64,000 bases of DNA from an uncultured Bacteroidales bacterium (GCA_902779315.1 CACZBC010000002.1:62001-126000); one strand, 5' to 3'. Positions 17,705-28,759 are shown, counted from the stretch's first letter. Made by a program: numbers and translations. The notes: a model not told the origin generated them from the sequence alone.

Positions 17705-20700
17705 ATGAAGAATAAAATAATTAAGCTTTTACTGCTTTGGGTAGTCGCAATCATGGCGTTACCCGCAAACGCACAGCAACGGCGTATCTCTGGTACCGTA
17801 TCTGATGATATTGATGTCATCATCGGTGCCAACGTCAAAGAGATAGATAAGAATAACCGTATTGTCAGTCAGGCCGTTACTGATATGAATGGTAACTTTA
17901 CCATGAATATCAAAGATCCGAATAATACACTTCAGATTACTTTCATCGGCTACAAAGCATGGAGCCAAAAGATTGGAAGTGGCAAGAGTGTATTCAAGGT
18001 AACTCTGCAAGACAATACGAAGACAATGACGGAGGTTACCGTCGAAGGTAAGAAACTGGCAGCTACCACAGGTCTTGAAATCCCTGCCCGCGAGTATTCT
18101 GGTGCAGTACAGAATTTTAAGATGGATGACTTGGAAGGCCTTGGTTTCGAGGATGTCGGCCAGGCCTTGCAGGGCCAGATTGCCGGTCTCGACATTGTGC
18201 CTAACTCTGGTAACCTTGGTTCCGGTACTACCATGCGCCTGCGCGGTACTACAACTATTAATGGTAATGCGCAGCCTTTGATTGTCGTCAATGACCACAT
18301 CTTCGATATTTCTGAAGAAGAAGCAGCCAGATACGACTTTTCAAACATGGACAACGAGGAGCAGTTCTCGACATTGCTGCAGGTTAACCCTGAAGACATT
18401 GAGTCTGTCACTGTCCTGAAGGATGCTGCATCTACCGCTAAATGGGGTTCAAGAGGTGCCAATGGTGTCCTTGAAATTAAATTGCGCCGTGGTTCTCGTG
18501 GTAAGACACGTGTAGACTTTAAGTACAGATTCAAGGGAACATGGCAGCCTGAAGGCTACGAGATGCTGAATGGTGACGGATATACAATGATGCTCAAGGA
18601 AGCATACTACAATCCCAATCACAGAAACACCTCACTTCCTGAATTGGACTATAACCAAGAACTACCTTATATATATAGTCACTACAGTCATAATACTGAC
18701 TGGGTGAAGAAGGTACAGCAGTTCGGTCAGGAGCATACGTTCACGGTGGCTCTTACAGGTGGTGGTGAAAAGGCGCAATTCCGTATCAGTGCTAACTACA
18801 ACAAGAGCACAGGTTCTATTATTGGACAGAAACTTAACCGTTTCACTTCCGCAACTACTTTGGACTATTTTGTCAGTGACCGTATCAAGTTCTCGAGTGT
18901 CATTAACTTGGCATTTACAACCAACCAGAAGAACTACGGTAACGACATTTTGGCTCGTGCATACAATGCCATGCCTAACATGAGTGTTTATGAGTACAGA
19001 CTTGATGAAAACGGAAATCCTGTTCGTACTGACAATTACTTCAACATGTTGCCCTTGGCTGCTACTTTTGCTACAGGTGGTACAGAGCGTAAGGAGAACA
19101 ATGGTATGATGACATCATACGACCTTAATGACATGTTCAAGAATGGTAACCCTGTTGCTCGTGCAATGAAGGCATGGTGGAAGCAGAAACAATACAACTT
19201 GACTCCTCAGTTCAGTGTTGAGTATAAGTTGCTCGGCATAGAGGACGACAAGCACAAACTGAATTATGTAGGTGATGTTTTGCTGAACATCGCTAACAAC
19301 AGTAACGACCAGTATTGTCCCAGTGAACTCCGAACCATGGATTGGGTTTGGGGTGGCGACAACGCGTCCAGCCTCGCCGACAACGAACGTAACAATGTCA
19401 GCAATGATGAGTACAAGATGTTGGAATTTACCACACGTCATGACTTGAAATACTATTCTGCATTCAAGAATACTGACCATAGTCTGAGTGCTTTGGCACG
19501 ATTTGAGATGGCAGTTCGTAGCAGTAGTTCTCAGGCACTTGGTCTGTGGAATGTTCCTAACGGAATTACTGATCCTACTGTTGTGGCACTGCTCCGCTCA
19601 GCATCATCCACTTCAAGTGAGGGGAGAAACCATAGTTTCTTCGGAAATGTTCACTATGCTTATAAGGGTAAGTATACTGCCGACCTTTCAGCCCGTTGGG
19701 ATGGTAGCACCAGTTTCGGTCGTGGCCACAAGTATGGCTTCTTCCCCTCTGCTGGTGTTCGTTGGAACATCATCGACGAGGACTTCATGAAGTTTAGTAA
19801 GGACTGGTTGAGCATGTTCGCAATTCGTGGATCTTGGGGTATCACTGGTGGTGGTGGCGCTGGTAGTAACCAGTATAACAAGTATGCCACCAATGGCTAT
19901 TACAATGGTCACCAGGTTATTACTCCAGAAAACCTTTCATTGGAGCAGCTGCGTTGGGAAAAGACCAGAAAGTTGAACCTCGGCTTTAACGTTGGTTTCC
20001 TGAAAGACTTGATTACCATCGATGGTGAACTTTATGACCACAAGACAACTGATTTGTTGATGAACAATCTTCGCATCCCCAGTGCAAACGGTTTCTCTTC
20101 ATTGAATCAGGTGAATGCAGGTGTTCTTCGCAACAAGGGTTGGGAGCTTAACTTCTCCACTTCTCGTATATGCAAGTATGGAAAGTTCTCCATGAGATTA
20201 CGTGGTAATATCGCACAGAACTTCAATGAGGTTGAGGAGATGAATCCTCTTATTCTTGAAAGTCTGAATGGTGCCGAGACATACCAGCCTGGCAACTTGA
20301 ATTACAATCAGCGTGTACAGATTGGCAATGCCCTCGGTTCTATCTACGGCCTCCACTATCTTGGTGTATACAAGTACGACTACGACCACAATGGTATAAC
20401 CAATGCTTCAGTTGCTAGCTATGGCTATGCAGAGGCTGACGAGAATGGCGTTGGTCGTCAATATGCCCAAGATCATGGTCTTGAATGGGGAACAGGTACT
20501 GGCTATGATGCACAAGGCCATCCCATCAACACTGCAGCAGCAGCTGAGCGTCGCGGAGAAATACATACTTGTCCTATTGCATTCGATGCCGATGGCAATA
20601 TGTTGACCGACGCCAAGGGTATTCCTTTGCCAATGTACTACTGTTATAACGAAGGTTATCGCTATCAGTTCCAAGGTGGTGATGCCATCTACGAGGACAT

Positions 20701-21256
20701 TAACCATGATGGTCAGATTGACCGCTATGATATGGTTTACCTTGGTAACTCTAATCCTAAGTGCAATGGTGGTTTCGGCTTCAATCTCTACTACGGCAGA
20801 TTGTCTATGAACGTAGGCTTTAACTTCCGTGTTGGCAACCAGATAGTCAATTTGGCTCGAATGAATCTGGAGAGTATGTTGAACAACCAAAACCAGAGTT
20901 TCGCAACCACATGGCGTTGGCGTAAGAACGGTGATGAAACCGTTGTTCCTCGCGCATTGAGTAGTGTCAATGGTTATAGGAGCTACAACTCATTGCCTAG
21001 TGACCGCTATGTTGAAAATGGTGATTATCTGCGTTTGCAGTATATTCAGTTGAGCTATGACTTCGATGCCAAGAAGCTTAAGCCTTATGGCATCAACAAG
21101 TTAACGTTGTATGCATCTTTGGACAACCTCTGGTGCTGGACAAAGTATACTGGTGTCGATCCTGACGTTTCTCCCCAGGGATTTGCTGTTGCGAGAGACA
21201 ACAACCGTACACCCCGCTCGAAGTCATTCACGTGTAGTTTAACTCTTGGTTTCTAA
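17705..21256 (+). CDS. SusC/RagA-type TonB-dependent outer-membrane transporter, first copy
   Basis: At 1183 residues it has the SusC family length. A signal peptide (residues 1-23, cut after ANA) is followed by a carboxypeptidase-regulatory-like beta domain (ISGTVSDDIDVIIGANV). The plug domain carries QALQGQIAGLDIVPNSG, MRLRG-TTINGNAQPLIVVND and the VLKDAASTAKWGSRGANGV signature. A 22-stranded barrel ends in the aromatic C-terminus SLTLGF. It imports an unknown ligand with its SusD partner, driven by TonB. It lies between the FAS1 lipoprotein (12 bp upstream) and susD, whose start is 13 bp past its stop. The absence of glycoside hydrolases leaves the substrate open. Confidence 0.97.
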   Translation: MKNKIIKLLLLWVVAIMALPANAQQRRISGTVSDDIDVIIGANVKEIDKNNRIVSQAVTDMNGNFTMNIKDPNNTLQITFIGYKAWSQKIGSGKSVFKVTLQDNTKTMTEVTVEGKKLAATTGLEIPAREYSGAVQNFKMDDLEGLGFEDVGQALQGQIAGLDIVPNSGNLGSGTTMRLRGTTTINGNAQPLIVVNDHIFDISEEEAARYDFSNMDNEEQFSTLLQVNPEDIESVTVLKDAASTAKWGSRGANGVLEIKLRRGSRGKTRVDFKYRFKGTWQPEGYEMLNGDGYTMMLKEAYYNPNHRNTSLPELDYNQELPYIYSHYSHNTDWVKKVQQFGQEHTFTVALTGGGEKAQFRISANYNKSTGSIIGQKLNRFTSATTLDYFVSDRIKFSSVINLAFTTNQKNYGNDILARAYNAMPNMSVYEYRLDENGNPVRTDNYFNMLPLAATFATGGTERKENNGMMTSYDLNDMFKNGNPVARAMKAWWKQKQYNLTPQFSVEYKLLGIEDDKHKLNYVGDVLLNIANNSNDQYCPSELRTMDWVWGGDNASSLADNERNNVSNDEYKMLEFTTRHDLKYYSAFKNTDHSLSALARFEMAVRSSSSQALGLWNVPNGITDPTVVALLRSASSTSSEGRNHSFFGNVHYAYKGKYTADLSARWDGSTSFGRGHKYGFFPSAGVRWNIIDEDFMKFSKDWLSMFAIRGSWGITGGGGAGSNQYNKYATNGYYNGHQVITPENLSLEQLRWEKTRKLNLGFNVGFLKDLITIDGELYDHKTTDLLMNNLRIPSANGFSSLNQVNAGVLRNKGWELNFSTSRICKYGKFSMRLRGNIAQNFNEVEEMNPLILESLNGAETYQPGNLNYNQRVQIGNALGSIYGLHYLGVYKYDYDHNGITNASVASYGYAEADENGVGRQYAQDHGLEWGTGTGYDAQGHPINTAAAAERRGEIHTCPIAFDADGNMLTDAKGIPLPMYYCYNEGYRYQFQGGDAIYEDINHDGQIDRYDMVYLGNSNPKCNGGFGFNLYYGRLSMNVGFNFRVGNQIVNLARMNLESMLNNQNQSFATTWRWRKNGDETVVPRALSSVNGYRSYNSLPSDRYVENGDYLRLQYIQLSYDFDAKKLKPYGINKLTLYASLDNLWCWTKYTGVDPDVSPQGFAVARDNNRTPRSKSFTCSLTLGF

Positions 21257-21269
21257 AATTGTGACGACT

Positions 21270-23201
21270 ATGAAAAGTTTTAAGAACATATATCATACAG
21301 TCTGCCTCATGGGTCTTGTAACCCTTGGTACATCATCCTGCACGGATTGGTTGACCATATACCCTCAGGACCGTGTCGTAGAAGAGAATTTTTGGGAAGA
21401 CAAGAACGACTTGGAGGGCGTGCGTTATGGTGCATACCGTCAGATGGCACAGACAGTATCTAAGTTTGTGTTGTGGGGCGACCTTCGTTCAGATTCCTAT
21501 GCGGTTAATTCAGTAGATCATAGTTCCCAAGGGAACCGTGACATGTATATTGAGATTATAAATGGTATGCCAGACTCCAGCATGAATGTTTTTGACTGGG
21601 GCGGTGTTTACACTACTATTAACTACTGTAACAAAGTATTGCAGCATGGCGAAGAAGTCCTTGCAAGGGACAAGCAGTTCACTACAGGCGAATGGATTCA
21701 GATGCAAGCAGAAATGACTGCTCTCCGCGCCTTGAACTACTTCTATCTGATTCGTGCTTTCAAGGATGTGCCTTATACCACAAAGGTGATTAACAAGGAC
21801 TCCGAAGTAGAATTGTTCCCCCTTACTAATCAACTTGTAGTCCTCGATTCTATTATCGCTGACTGCGAAAGAGTGAAAGGTAAGGCACGTAATCGTTTCA
21901 CCAGAAAAGAAGACAGTAAGGGAATGATTACCAACTGCGCAATCTATGCAATGTTGGCCGATATGTACCTGTGGCGCGGCTCTTTGCATGAAGGCCGTCA
22001 TGGTAAGAAAGGCGTAGACATTGTTAATGGCGAAGAAATCAGTCATAATGTTGATGACGACTACAACAAGGCTGTCGAGTATGCTGATTTAAGCCTTCAG
22101 TATCTTGCCAATCAGAATGCAGAGGAAAGGTCAAGTGCAGGGCCTGAAACAACTGCAGAAGAAACCTTCAGTTATGGTCTCACTAACTGCGAGATGATTA
22201 AGAACAACTTCGAAGGAGCTGCTCAGGCAACAACACCGAAGTTGGAAGCTCAACGTGCAATCTTTAACAACAAGAACAGTCGTGAAAGCATCTTTGAGTT
22301 GCAGTATTCTGTATCCGACGGGTTGTCGAACTCGGTTGTCAATTCTCTCTATGGATTTGGTAACGGAACACACCTGATGGTTAACAAGGATGCTATGGAT
22401 GCCCTTTACAATGGTGGTATTTCCGGAACTGGAGACAATGGTGGCATGTGGGATTCACGCCTTTGGGTATGTTGTCAAAACAGAGTGGTGACAGGTAGCG
22501 GTACTGCCAATGCACAGGCTCAGTCTGGTTACTACTGTATGAAGTATCATTTTGATGACTTGGAGATGGACGGTTCAACAACAAGCCGTGAAATCAAGAG
22601 CCTTCATTACACTTCCACTACGTACAACAACTGGATCATCTACCGTATGACCGATGTTATGCTCATCAAGGCTGAGGCACTTGCTTGCTTGGGCAACTCA
22701 AATGCAAAGACAGTGAAAGCAATATGTAATGCCATTCATCGTCGTTCATATTGCAACTTCAGGAGTTCTTCCAAGGTTCCCAACACTGATGCTATGACAG
22801 AAGGAACTATAGGCAACACCACAGCTGCTAGCAAGAAAGCGAAGAATGGTGTCACCTTAACCGAAAGTATCGTTTACGTTATGAACGAACGTCAGATTGA
22901 GCTTATCGGTGAAGGTAAACGTTGGTTCGACTTGGTTCGTATGGCGGAACGTAGTTCTTATGTTAAGACAGATCCCGACGACCCGCGCGAACCTGGTGTT
23001 CCCAATGGTCAAAGTGGTATGAGTGCAATGGTTGAGTTATTCCTTGGATCAGGCTCAAATGCAAGCTATGCTACAACCTTGACCAACCGTTTCAAGAACC
23101 GATATGGTCTGTATTGCCCCATCTATTACTTGGAGGTAAAGGCCAGCAACGGTGCTATTGAACAGAATCCTGTTTGGAACAAGTCCAAGTACGAGCATTA
23201 A
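21270..23201 (+). CDS. SusD/RagB-family outer-membrane lipoprotein, first copy
   Basis: This 643-residue protein caps the adjacent SusC barrel and binds its substrate. The start chosen is the ATG at 21270, encoding MKSFKNIYHTVC. It gives a clean lipoprotein signal ending in TSSC (Cys24) and avoids overlap with the susC stop that an upstream in-frame ATG at 21246 would cause. Typical SusD features are the DWLTIYPQDRVVEENFW N-terminus, TPR-like helices (AEMTALRALNYFYLIRAFKDVPY) and the C-terminal block YVMNERQIELIGEGKRWFDLVRM. It is followed by the second FAS1 gene after 52 bp. Confidence 0.96.
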   Translation: MKSFKNIYHTVCLMGLVTLGTSSCTDWLTIYPQDRVVEENFWEDKNDLEGVRYGAYRQMAQTVSKFVLWGDLRSDSYAVNSVDHSSQGNRDMYIEIINGMPDSSMNVFDWGGVYTTINYCNKVLQHGEEVLARDKQFTTGEWIQMQAEMTALRALNYFYLIRAFKDVPYTTKVINKDSEVELFPLTNQLVVLDSIIADCERVKGKARNRFTRKEDSKGMITNCAIYAMLADMYLWRGSLHEGRHGKKGVDIVNGEEISHNVDDDYNKAVEYADLSLQYLANQNAEERSSAGPETTAEETFSYGLTNCEMIKNNFEGAAQATTPKLEAQRAIFNNKNSRESIFELQYSVSDGLSNSVVNSLYGFGNGTHLMVNKDAMDALYNGGISGTGDNGGMWDSRLWVCCQNRVVTGSGTANAQAQSGYYCMKYHFDDLEMDGSTTSREIKSLHYTSTTYNNWIIYRMTDVMLIKAEALACLGNSNAKTVKAICNAIHRRSYCNFRSSSKVPNTDAMTEGTIGNTTAASKKAKNGVTLTESIVYVMNERQIELIGEGKRWFDLVRMAERSSYVKTDPDDPREPGVPNGQSGMSAMVELFLGSGSNASYATTLTNRFKNRYGLYCPIYYLEVKASNGAIEQNPVWNKSKYEH

Positions 23202-23253
23202 TAGCACTAATAGAGAGAAGTAATAGATATCAGTTATAAAAGACATACATAAT

Positions 23254-25242
23254 ATGGCTAATAACAGAATAAACAAATACATCGGTGCAATGGCAATGGC
23301 TACGGTCCTGATAGCTGTGCCGGGTTGTACCGATACATGGGATGACCACTATAATAATGAGTTGGGCACCGAAGCAACGCAGACGCTGTGGGACCTGATT
23401 AAGGAGAATCCCGACTACAGTCGTTTCGCAGACATTGTGCGACATGCCAAATACTATAAGGACAATACGCATGCGGTCCCCACTTACACATACGAGAACG
23501 TTCTTAGTGGCGGACAGGTAAATACCGTTTGGGTTCCCGATAACAGCGTGCTTACTGAACAAGAGTACCTGAAGTGGAAGCAAATGTGTCTAAGTGAAAA
23601 CCCTGTGGACGGTTACAATGTTCAACAACAGTTCTTAGGCAACCATATTGCTCTTTGGCGTCACAACATCTCTGAACCGGGTGTTGATACGGTGAAGATG
23701 ATCAACGGTAAGAACCTGGAGTTCGATAAATCAAAAAGGACATTAGAGGGACTTCCTCTTGGAGATAAGTACAACATCCCTGCAGTCAATGGTGTGATGC
23801 ACGTTCTCAAGGGTATCGCTCCATTCCGTTACAACTTCTACGAGTCTCTTAAATTCAAGGAGCCTCAGACAAAGTTCGGCAAATATGTTGTAGGTAAGGA
23901 CACTACTTATTTCAATGTTAACGCAAGTATTGAAGGTTTGCCTGATGAAAATGGTAACCCCACGTATGTTGACAGTGTATACCACACTTCCAATCGTCTG
24001 TTTGACGGTAAGTTCTATTTACCAGAAGAAGGTCGAGAGAAGTGGTTAATGCCGGAATATGGTTTTGGTGCACGAATCAACAACGAGGACTCCGTCTTCA
24101 TCATGATTATGCCTACCGATGCTGCTTGGGATGCTACCTATGAGAAGCTGAAGGAAGCTCATATATATGCTCCCAAATACGAAGACAAGAATAAGGGTAA
24201 TATGAACACCACAGCATACCTTGATGTAGCTGATGTCGATTCTCTGCAGAAGATGAGTACAGAGATGGATATGATTTCGCCTCTTGTCTTCAATATTCAC
24301 AAACAGCCGAAGATCAATGACCAGATCATGTGGACTCTTGATGAATTCAAGACGGACAGGGGCGCAAGGGCAGAGTATCTGCTTAATACCTTTGGCGATA
24401 CCCTCCGCAATGTTGGCGATTGGGATAAGGCCACGCTTTTCGGTGATGCTGAACCATTGGAGATGAGTAACGGTCTTGCTTATGAGGTTTCATCCTGGAA
24501 TTTCCCATCAGAATACTATACACCCGATGTTAATGTAGAGATTGAAGGTGGTAGCCAGTTCTATAATACAGAAAGCAGCAGGTACAAGGTTGGTCCAAGT
24601 TCCATGAGATATTCATTCTCTAACGAGGCGTTCAAGGCTATTACCAGCATATATGGTGAAGTCAGCAACGACAACTTCTTCCATTTCGATGCTTCTGGCC
24701 CAACTTCTGGTCCTAAAGTGGATATCATACTTCAGGGCAACAGCCCCAGTGCATATGTTCCCTATGCTCAGGTCATGAGTGGCAAGTATGATATACAGAT
24801 TGTTGCTGTTCCACACTGGTACCTGGATATTGCCAGCGCTACGGAAATTGAGGAAGAGTTCTATAAACTTGATACGATTGTAAATGAGTTTGACATTACA
24901 GACACAATGTTTGTACGTACTAATGAAATCGATACAAACTATGTGAAAGCACTTGCTAGTGTCAACAAGTACAAGATCAAGGCTACTCTTACATATAATA
25001 ATGGAGGAAGCAAGGACAAGAATCAGGCCTTGACAGCAACTACTGGTATTGATTATAACGGATTGCGAGTAGACACATTAACCTTATATGAGGACTTTGA
25101 GTTCCCCTATTCATATAAGAATTTGCGTTACTCTTATCCGACACTGTATATTGAAGGTGTTACCAGTAAGAATGATGCCAACAAGAACGGTTTCGTTTAT
25201 GACCTTGTGATTGATAAGATCATTCTTAAGAGAAAAAATTAG
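23254..25242 (+). CDS. FAS1 (fasciclin) domain lipoprotein, second copy
   Basis: This 662-residue lipoprotein has a signal ending in AVPGC (Cys25) followed by TDTWDDHYN, typical of surface lipoproteins in SusC/D loci. An N-terminal FAS1-like domain (LWDLIKENPDYSRFADIVRHA, then VNTVWVPDNSVLT and NGVMHVLKGIAPF) is followed by a second, more divergent segment. A C-terminal beta-rich part without recognised family ends in YDLVIDKIILKRKN. It is shorter than the first FAS1 protein and only distantly similar, so the two FAS1-SusC-SusD blocks are not a recent tandem duplication. It probably forms a surface complex with the downstream SusC/D pair. Confidence 0.82.
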   Translation: MANNRINKYIGAMAMATVLIAVPGCTDTWDDHYNNELGTEATQTLWDLIKENPDYSRFADIVRHAKYYKDNTHAVPTYTYENVLSGGQVNTVWVPDNSVLTEQEYLKWKQMCLSENPVDGYNVQQQFLGNHIALWRHNISEPGVDTVKMINGKNLEFDKSKRTLEGLPLGDKYNIPAVNGVMHVLKGIAPFRYNFYESLKFKEPQTKFGKYVVGKDTTYFNVNASIEGLPDENGNPTYVDSVYHTSNRLFDGKFYLPEEGREKWLMPEYGFGARINNEDSVFIMIMPTDAAWDATYEKLKEAHIYAPKYEDKNKGNMNTTAYLDVADVDSLQKMSTEMDMISPLVFNIHKQPKINDQIMWTLDEFKTDRGARAEYLLNTFGDTLRNVGDWDKATLFGDAEPLEMSNGLAYEVSSWNFPSEYYTPDVNVEIEGGSQFYNTESSRYKVGPSSMRYSFSNEAFKAITSIYGEVSNDNFFHFDASGPTSGPKVDIILQGNSPSAYVPYAQVMSGKYDIQIVAVPHWYLDIASATEIEEEFYKLDTIVNEFDITDTMFVRTNEIDTNYVKALASVNKYKIKATLTYNNGGSKDKNQALTATTGIDYNGLRVDTLTLYEDFEFPYSYKNLRYSYPTLYIEGVTSKNDANKNGFVYDLVIDKIILKRKN

Positions 25243-25272
25243 CTTGTCCCATAGTAATACGATAGCAGAATT

Positions 25273-28200
25273 ATGAAAAAGACATTCAATAATACGTTCT
25301 TGCATAGGACTTTGGGTATAAGTCTATGCTTCATGGCTCTTTCCTGTCTCTGCACGACGAATGTCTATGCACAGGATGAGAGTGAAGAAGATGGGGAGGT
25401 AGTTGTAAAGAAAGCTGCCAGACCTCAGAATGAAAAGGTATACGAGATGAAGGAAGTAACCGGCGTTGTGATTGACGACGCGACAGGTGAACCCATGGGT
25501 GGTGTCCGCATTCAGGCACTTGGTCTGGAGAGATATTCTACCCTTACCGAAGAGGATGGTAGCTACAAGCTGTCTATCCCAGTCTTCTCGGATGCTGTGT
25601 ATGTATATGCAGAAGGATACAATCCTTTGCAGGTGGCAGTTAAAGACGGGAAGGCAGATGCCAACCTGATAGTCGATAACTTCAACAGTTCCTTTACCGA
25701 CGGAACGACCATTATCTCACAGAAGACTGCCTTGATAAATGAGACCAGTGGCGTTTCTATCGATCAGGACATTGAGCGCCAATTGGCTGGAGACGTACGT
25801 ACAATCTTACGTAACGGCATTCCCGGCATAGGTTCTTATATGACCATTCGTGGTGTGAACTCTATCAATGCCAATGCACAGCCTCTCATCATTTTGGACG
25901 GCAATATGATCGATCCGCAGTATGATCGTGTGACTATGCACGAAGGTTTCTACAACAACCTCCTTGCTGGCATTGACCCTGATAATATCGAGAGCGTTCA
26001 GGTCATTAAGAACGGAACTGCACTCTATGGTGCCAAGGGTGGTAATGGTGTCATTATCATTAATACCAAGCGTGGAAAGAGCATGGCAACGAAGATTGGC
26101 GTGCGCATTTATGGTGGCGCAGAGTTTGTTCCCAAGAAACTTAGTGTACTTAGTGGTGATCAGTACAGTTCTTATCTGAGTGACATGGTCAGCACCATCA
26201 AGAATATGTCTGCAAGCAGCCTTAGCAGATATGCTTTCTTGGACAAGAGCCCATCGAACTACTACCGTAAGGTCTTCAACAACAATACGGACTGGCAGAA
26301 GGATATGTATCGCAATGCCATGACTCAGAACTACAAGATTAACGTCGAAGGTGGTGATGAAATTGGTATGTATGCCCTTTCTCTGGGTTATACCAGCGGT
26401 AAGTCAACAGGCAAGGGCACGGACTTCAATCGCCTAAACCTCCGCTTTAATACGGACATTCAGGTTTTCGATAAAGTTCGCACAGGACTTGACATTGCTT
26501 ACAACCAGGTCAGCTATGATATCTTCGACAATGGTTGGAGCGAGGACTATTCTATGCAGAACATAGGTTCGACAAATGTGTTAGGCCTCATTCAGGCTCC
26601 ATTTATCAGTCCTTATGCCTACTATTATGATGAGACATCCACTGCTCAATATTCCAGTGACCGCTTGATGTTGTCTTCGGAGTATGCAGGTAAGTATGCC
26701 AGCACGAACAATGGCACCAATTGGGTGAACAATCCTTTCCGCTTCCCCCTCACTCTTGGTGACAAGGGTATCAACGAAGCTCTTCGCAATCCCTATTGGA
26801 TTCTTCAGAATGGTCCTGGCGAGAATAAGAACTATGCTCAAAGCACACAGATTGACTTGAATGTAAGTCCTAAGTATCAGGTGACAAAGACATTCAGCAT
26901 CAGTGACCGTTTCAACTTCCTGATGACACGTAACAGTGAGAAGTACTTCCTTCCCGTCAACGGTACGACCAATTACTTCCTGAAGGATCTGGGTGACATC
27001 AATGCTGTACAGAAGACTCTCTTCTCCAAAGAGACGACTCTGCAGAATGATTTGCGTCTTGATTGGCGTAACATCTATGGCGCTCACACCATCAATGTCT
27101 TTGGCGGATGGCGTTACAACAACTACTCTTACAGCTACAACTACATGCGTGGTTACAACAACGAGAACGATAAGTTGCCTGTCATGAACAAAAACATGCC
27201 GTACCTCAACTATGGTGGTACCAATGACAACTGGATTGACATGGCTCTCTATCTCGATGCTAACTATAACTACGCAAACCGCTACTTCGCAGATTTCACT
27301 TTGAGTATGCAGTCGAGCAGCCGCTTCGGTAAGAATACGAAGGCAGGCATCCAGTTGGGTGGTGTCAGCTGGGGTATCTTCCCCTCTTTGCAGTTGGGTT
27401 GGCTTATTACCAATGAAAAGTGGTTCCCCTATACCAACGGCATGGTCAACTACCTCAAGTTGACTGCAGGCTTTGACCAGAGTGGTAATGACGACCTCGA
27501 CTACTACGCAGCCCGCACTTATTGGGAGAGCATGAAGGTTACCAACAACACGGTAGGCCTTTACCTCAACAATATTGAGAACAGTACTATCCAGTGGGAA
27601 ACCACGACAAGATGGAACCTGGCTTTGCAAGGTGTGTTCTTCAAGAACCGCATCACAGCCGGACTTGACTTCTTCTGGAACAAGACCAGCGACTTGCTGA
27701 CCCTTAAGGAGCTTCATTATATGTCTGGTATGAAGAAGTACTGGACTAACGAAGGTGCCCTCACCAATCGTGGTGTTGAATTGAATGTTAATGCTGCAAT
27801 CATCAACAAGAAAGATTGGAAGTGGGAACTTGGTGCAACCATGGGCCATTACAACAACGAGATTACTGCATTGCCAGAAAGCAGCAGCAACTACATGAAG
27901 TTGACCGATGTCAATGGCGGAAATGTGCAGAACATTCACGGATACACTTCCAGCATCTATGGCGAGGACAATGTGCTTACAGCTGTTGGTTATGCTGTGG
28001 GTAGCTTCTATGGTTGGAAGACAGATGGTATTTTGGCCAGCGACGAAGAAGCAAAGAAGGCAGGTGCCCTTGGCTACCTCAAGTATCCTACTGGCCTTAA
28101 GGAAGAATCCAAGAGATATTATGACTTCAAGGCAGGTGATGTTCGCTTTGTTGACCAGAATGGCGATGGTGTCATAGACAATGCCGATAAGGTTGTCCTT

Positions 28201-28710
28201 GGCAATCCCAATCCTGACATCTATGGTAATATCTATACCAGCCTTACTTGGAAAGACCTCCGTCTTGATGTTAACTTCAAGTACAGCCTTGGCAACGACA
28301 TCTACAACTACCAGCGTAGCGAGCTTGAAGGTTTGAATACCACTTACAACCAAACCACTGCTGCTCTGCGTCGTTGGACGTACGAAGGCCAGAAAACCGA
28401 TATGCCTAAGGCTTGTTACACAGACAGTGAGGATTGGCGCAACAACGAGCGTATGAGTGACCGTTGGATTGAAGACGGGAGCTTCCTGAAGCTCAAGAAT
28501 GTGCGTCTGACCTATAAGATTCCTTACAGCAACAGCTGGTTGCTTGGCGTGAAGGTATGGGGCGAGGCTAACAACCTCTTCACTCTCACCAAGTATCTGG
28601 GCACCGATCCTGAAATGAGTTGCCGCAACAGCAGTCTCTATCAGGGAATTGACACGGGCCTTATTCCCAGTGGTCGTAGCGTCAATTTCGGTGTATCGAT
28701 TAACCTATAA
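25273..28710 (+). CDS. SusC/RagA-type TonB-dependent outer-membrane transporter, second copy
   Basis: This 1145-residue transporter has a signal peptide (cut near VYAQD) and an acidic linker (ESEEDGEVVV). A carboxypeptidase-regulatory-like domain (VTGVVIDDATGEPMGGVRI), the plug (TIRGVNSINANAQPLIILDG, VIKNGTALYGAKGGNGVIIINT) and the barrel follow. An extended N-terminus before the beta domain distinguishes it from the first SusC. The barrel end GVSINL is a normal SusC terminus. It pairs with the SusD encoded 49 bp downstream. A long open frame on the opposite strand over its middle is a codon-bias artefact, not a gene. Confidence 0.97.
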   Translation: MKKTFNNTFLHRTLGISLCFMALSCLCTTNVYAQDESEEDGEVVVKKAARPQNEKVYEMKEVTGVVIDDATGEPMGGVRIQALGLERYSTLTEEDGSYKLSIPVFSDAVYVYAEGYNPLQVAVKDGKADANLIVDNFNSSFTDGTTIISQKTALINETSGVSIDQDIERQLAGDVRTILRNGIPGIGSYMTIRGVNSINANAQPLIILDGNMIDPQYDRVTMHEGFYNNLLAGIDPDNIESVQVIKNGTALYGAKGGNGVIIINTKRGKSMATKIGVRIYGGAEFVPKKLSVLSGDQYSSYLSDMVSTIKNMSASSLSRYAFLDKSPSNYYRKVFNNNTDWQKDMYRNAMTQNYKINVEGGDEIGMYALSLGYTSGKSTGKGTDFNRLNLRFNTDIQVFDKVRTGLDIAYNQVSYDIFDNGWSEDYSMQNIGSTNVLGLIQAPFISPYAYYYDETSTAQYSSDRLMLSSEYAGKYASTNNGTNWVNNPFRFPLTLGDKGINEALRNPYWILQNGPGENKNYAQSTQIDLNVSPKYQVTKTFSISDRFNFLMTRNSEKYFLPVNGTTNYFLKDLGDINAVQKTLFSKETTLQNDLRLDWRNIYGAHTINVFGGWRYNNYSYSYNYMRGYNNENDKLPVMNKNMPYLNYGGTNDNWIDMALYLDANYNYANRYFADFTLSMQSSSRFGKNTKAGIQLGGVSWGIFPSLQLGWLITNEKWFPYTNGMVNYLKLTAGFDQSGNDDLDYYAARTYWESMKVTNNTVGLYLNNIENSTIQWETTTRWNLALQGVFFKNRITAGLDFFWNKTSDLLTLKELHYMSGMKKYWTNEGALTNRGVELNVNAAIINKKDWKWELGATMGHYNNEITALPESSSNYMKLTDVNGGNVQNIHGYTSSIYGEDNVLTAVGYAVGSFYGWKTDGILASDEEAKKAGALGYLKYPTGLKEESKRYYDFKAGDVRFVDQNGDGVIDNADKVVLGNPNPDIYGNIYTSLTWKDLRLDVNFKYSLGNDIYNYQRSELEGLNTTYNQTTAALRRWTYEGQKTDMPKACYTDSEDWRNNERMSDRWIEDGSFLKLKNVRLTYKIPYSNSWLLGVKVWGEANNLFTLTKYLGTDPEMSCRNSSLYQGIDTGLIPSGRSVNFGVSINL

Positions 28711-28717
28711 TATAGTA

Positions 28718-28740
28718 CATAGTTCAAAATTCATAGTTCA
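28718..28740 (+). repeat. Short direct repeat between susC2 and susD2
   Basis: CATAGTTCA occurs twice (28718-28726 and 28732-28740), 14 bp apart, in the short gap between the second susC and susD. Similar 'atagttcaaaattcat' stretches are common in Bacteroidetes intergenic DNA. No function is visible. Confidence 0.5.
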
Positions 28741-28759
28741 TATTTAAGAATTGACTAAG

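Noticed and set aside
26581..28353. 590-codon open frame on the minus strand inside the second susC
   Set aside because: The plus-strand SusC is complete with all family motifs; the antisense product has no domain and an amino-acid composition typical of antisense frames.
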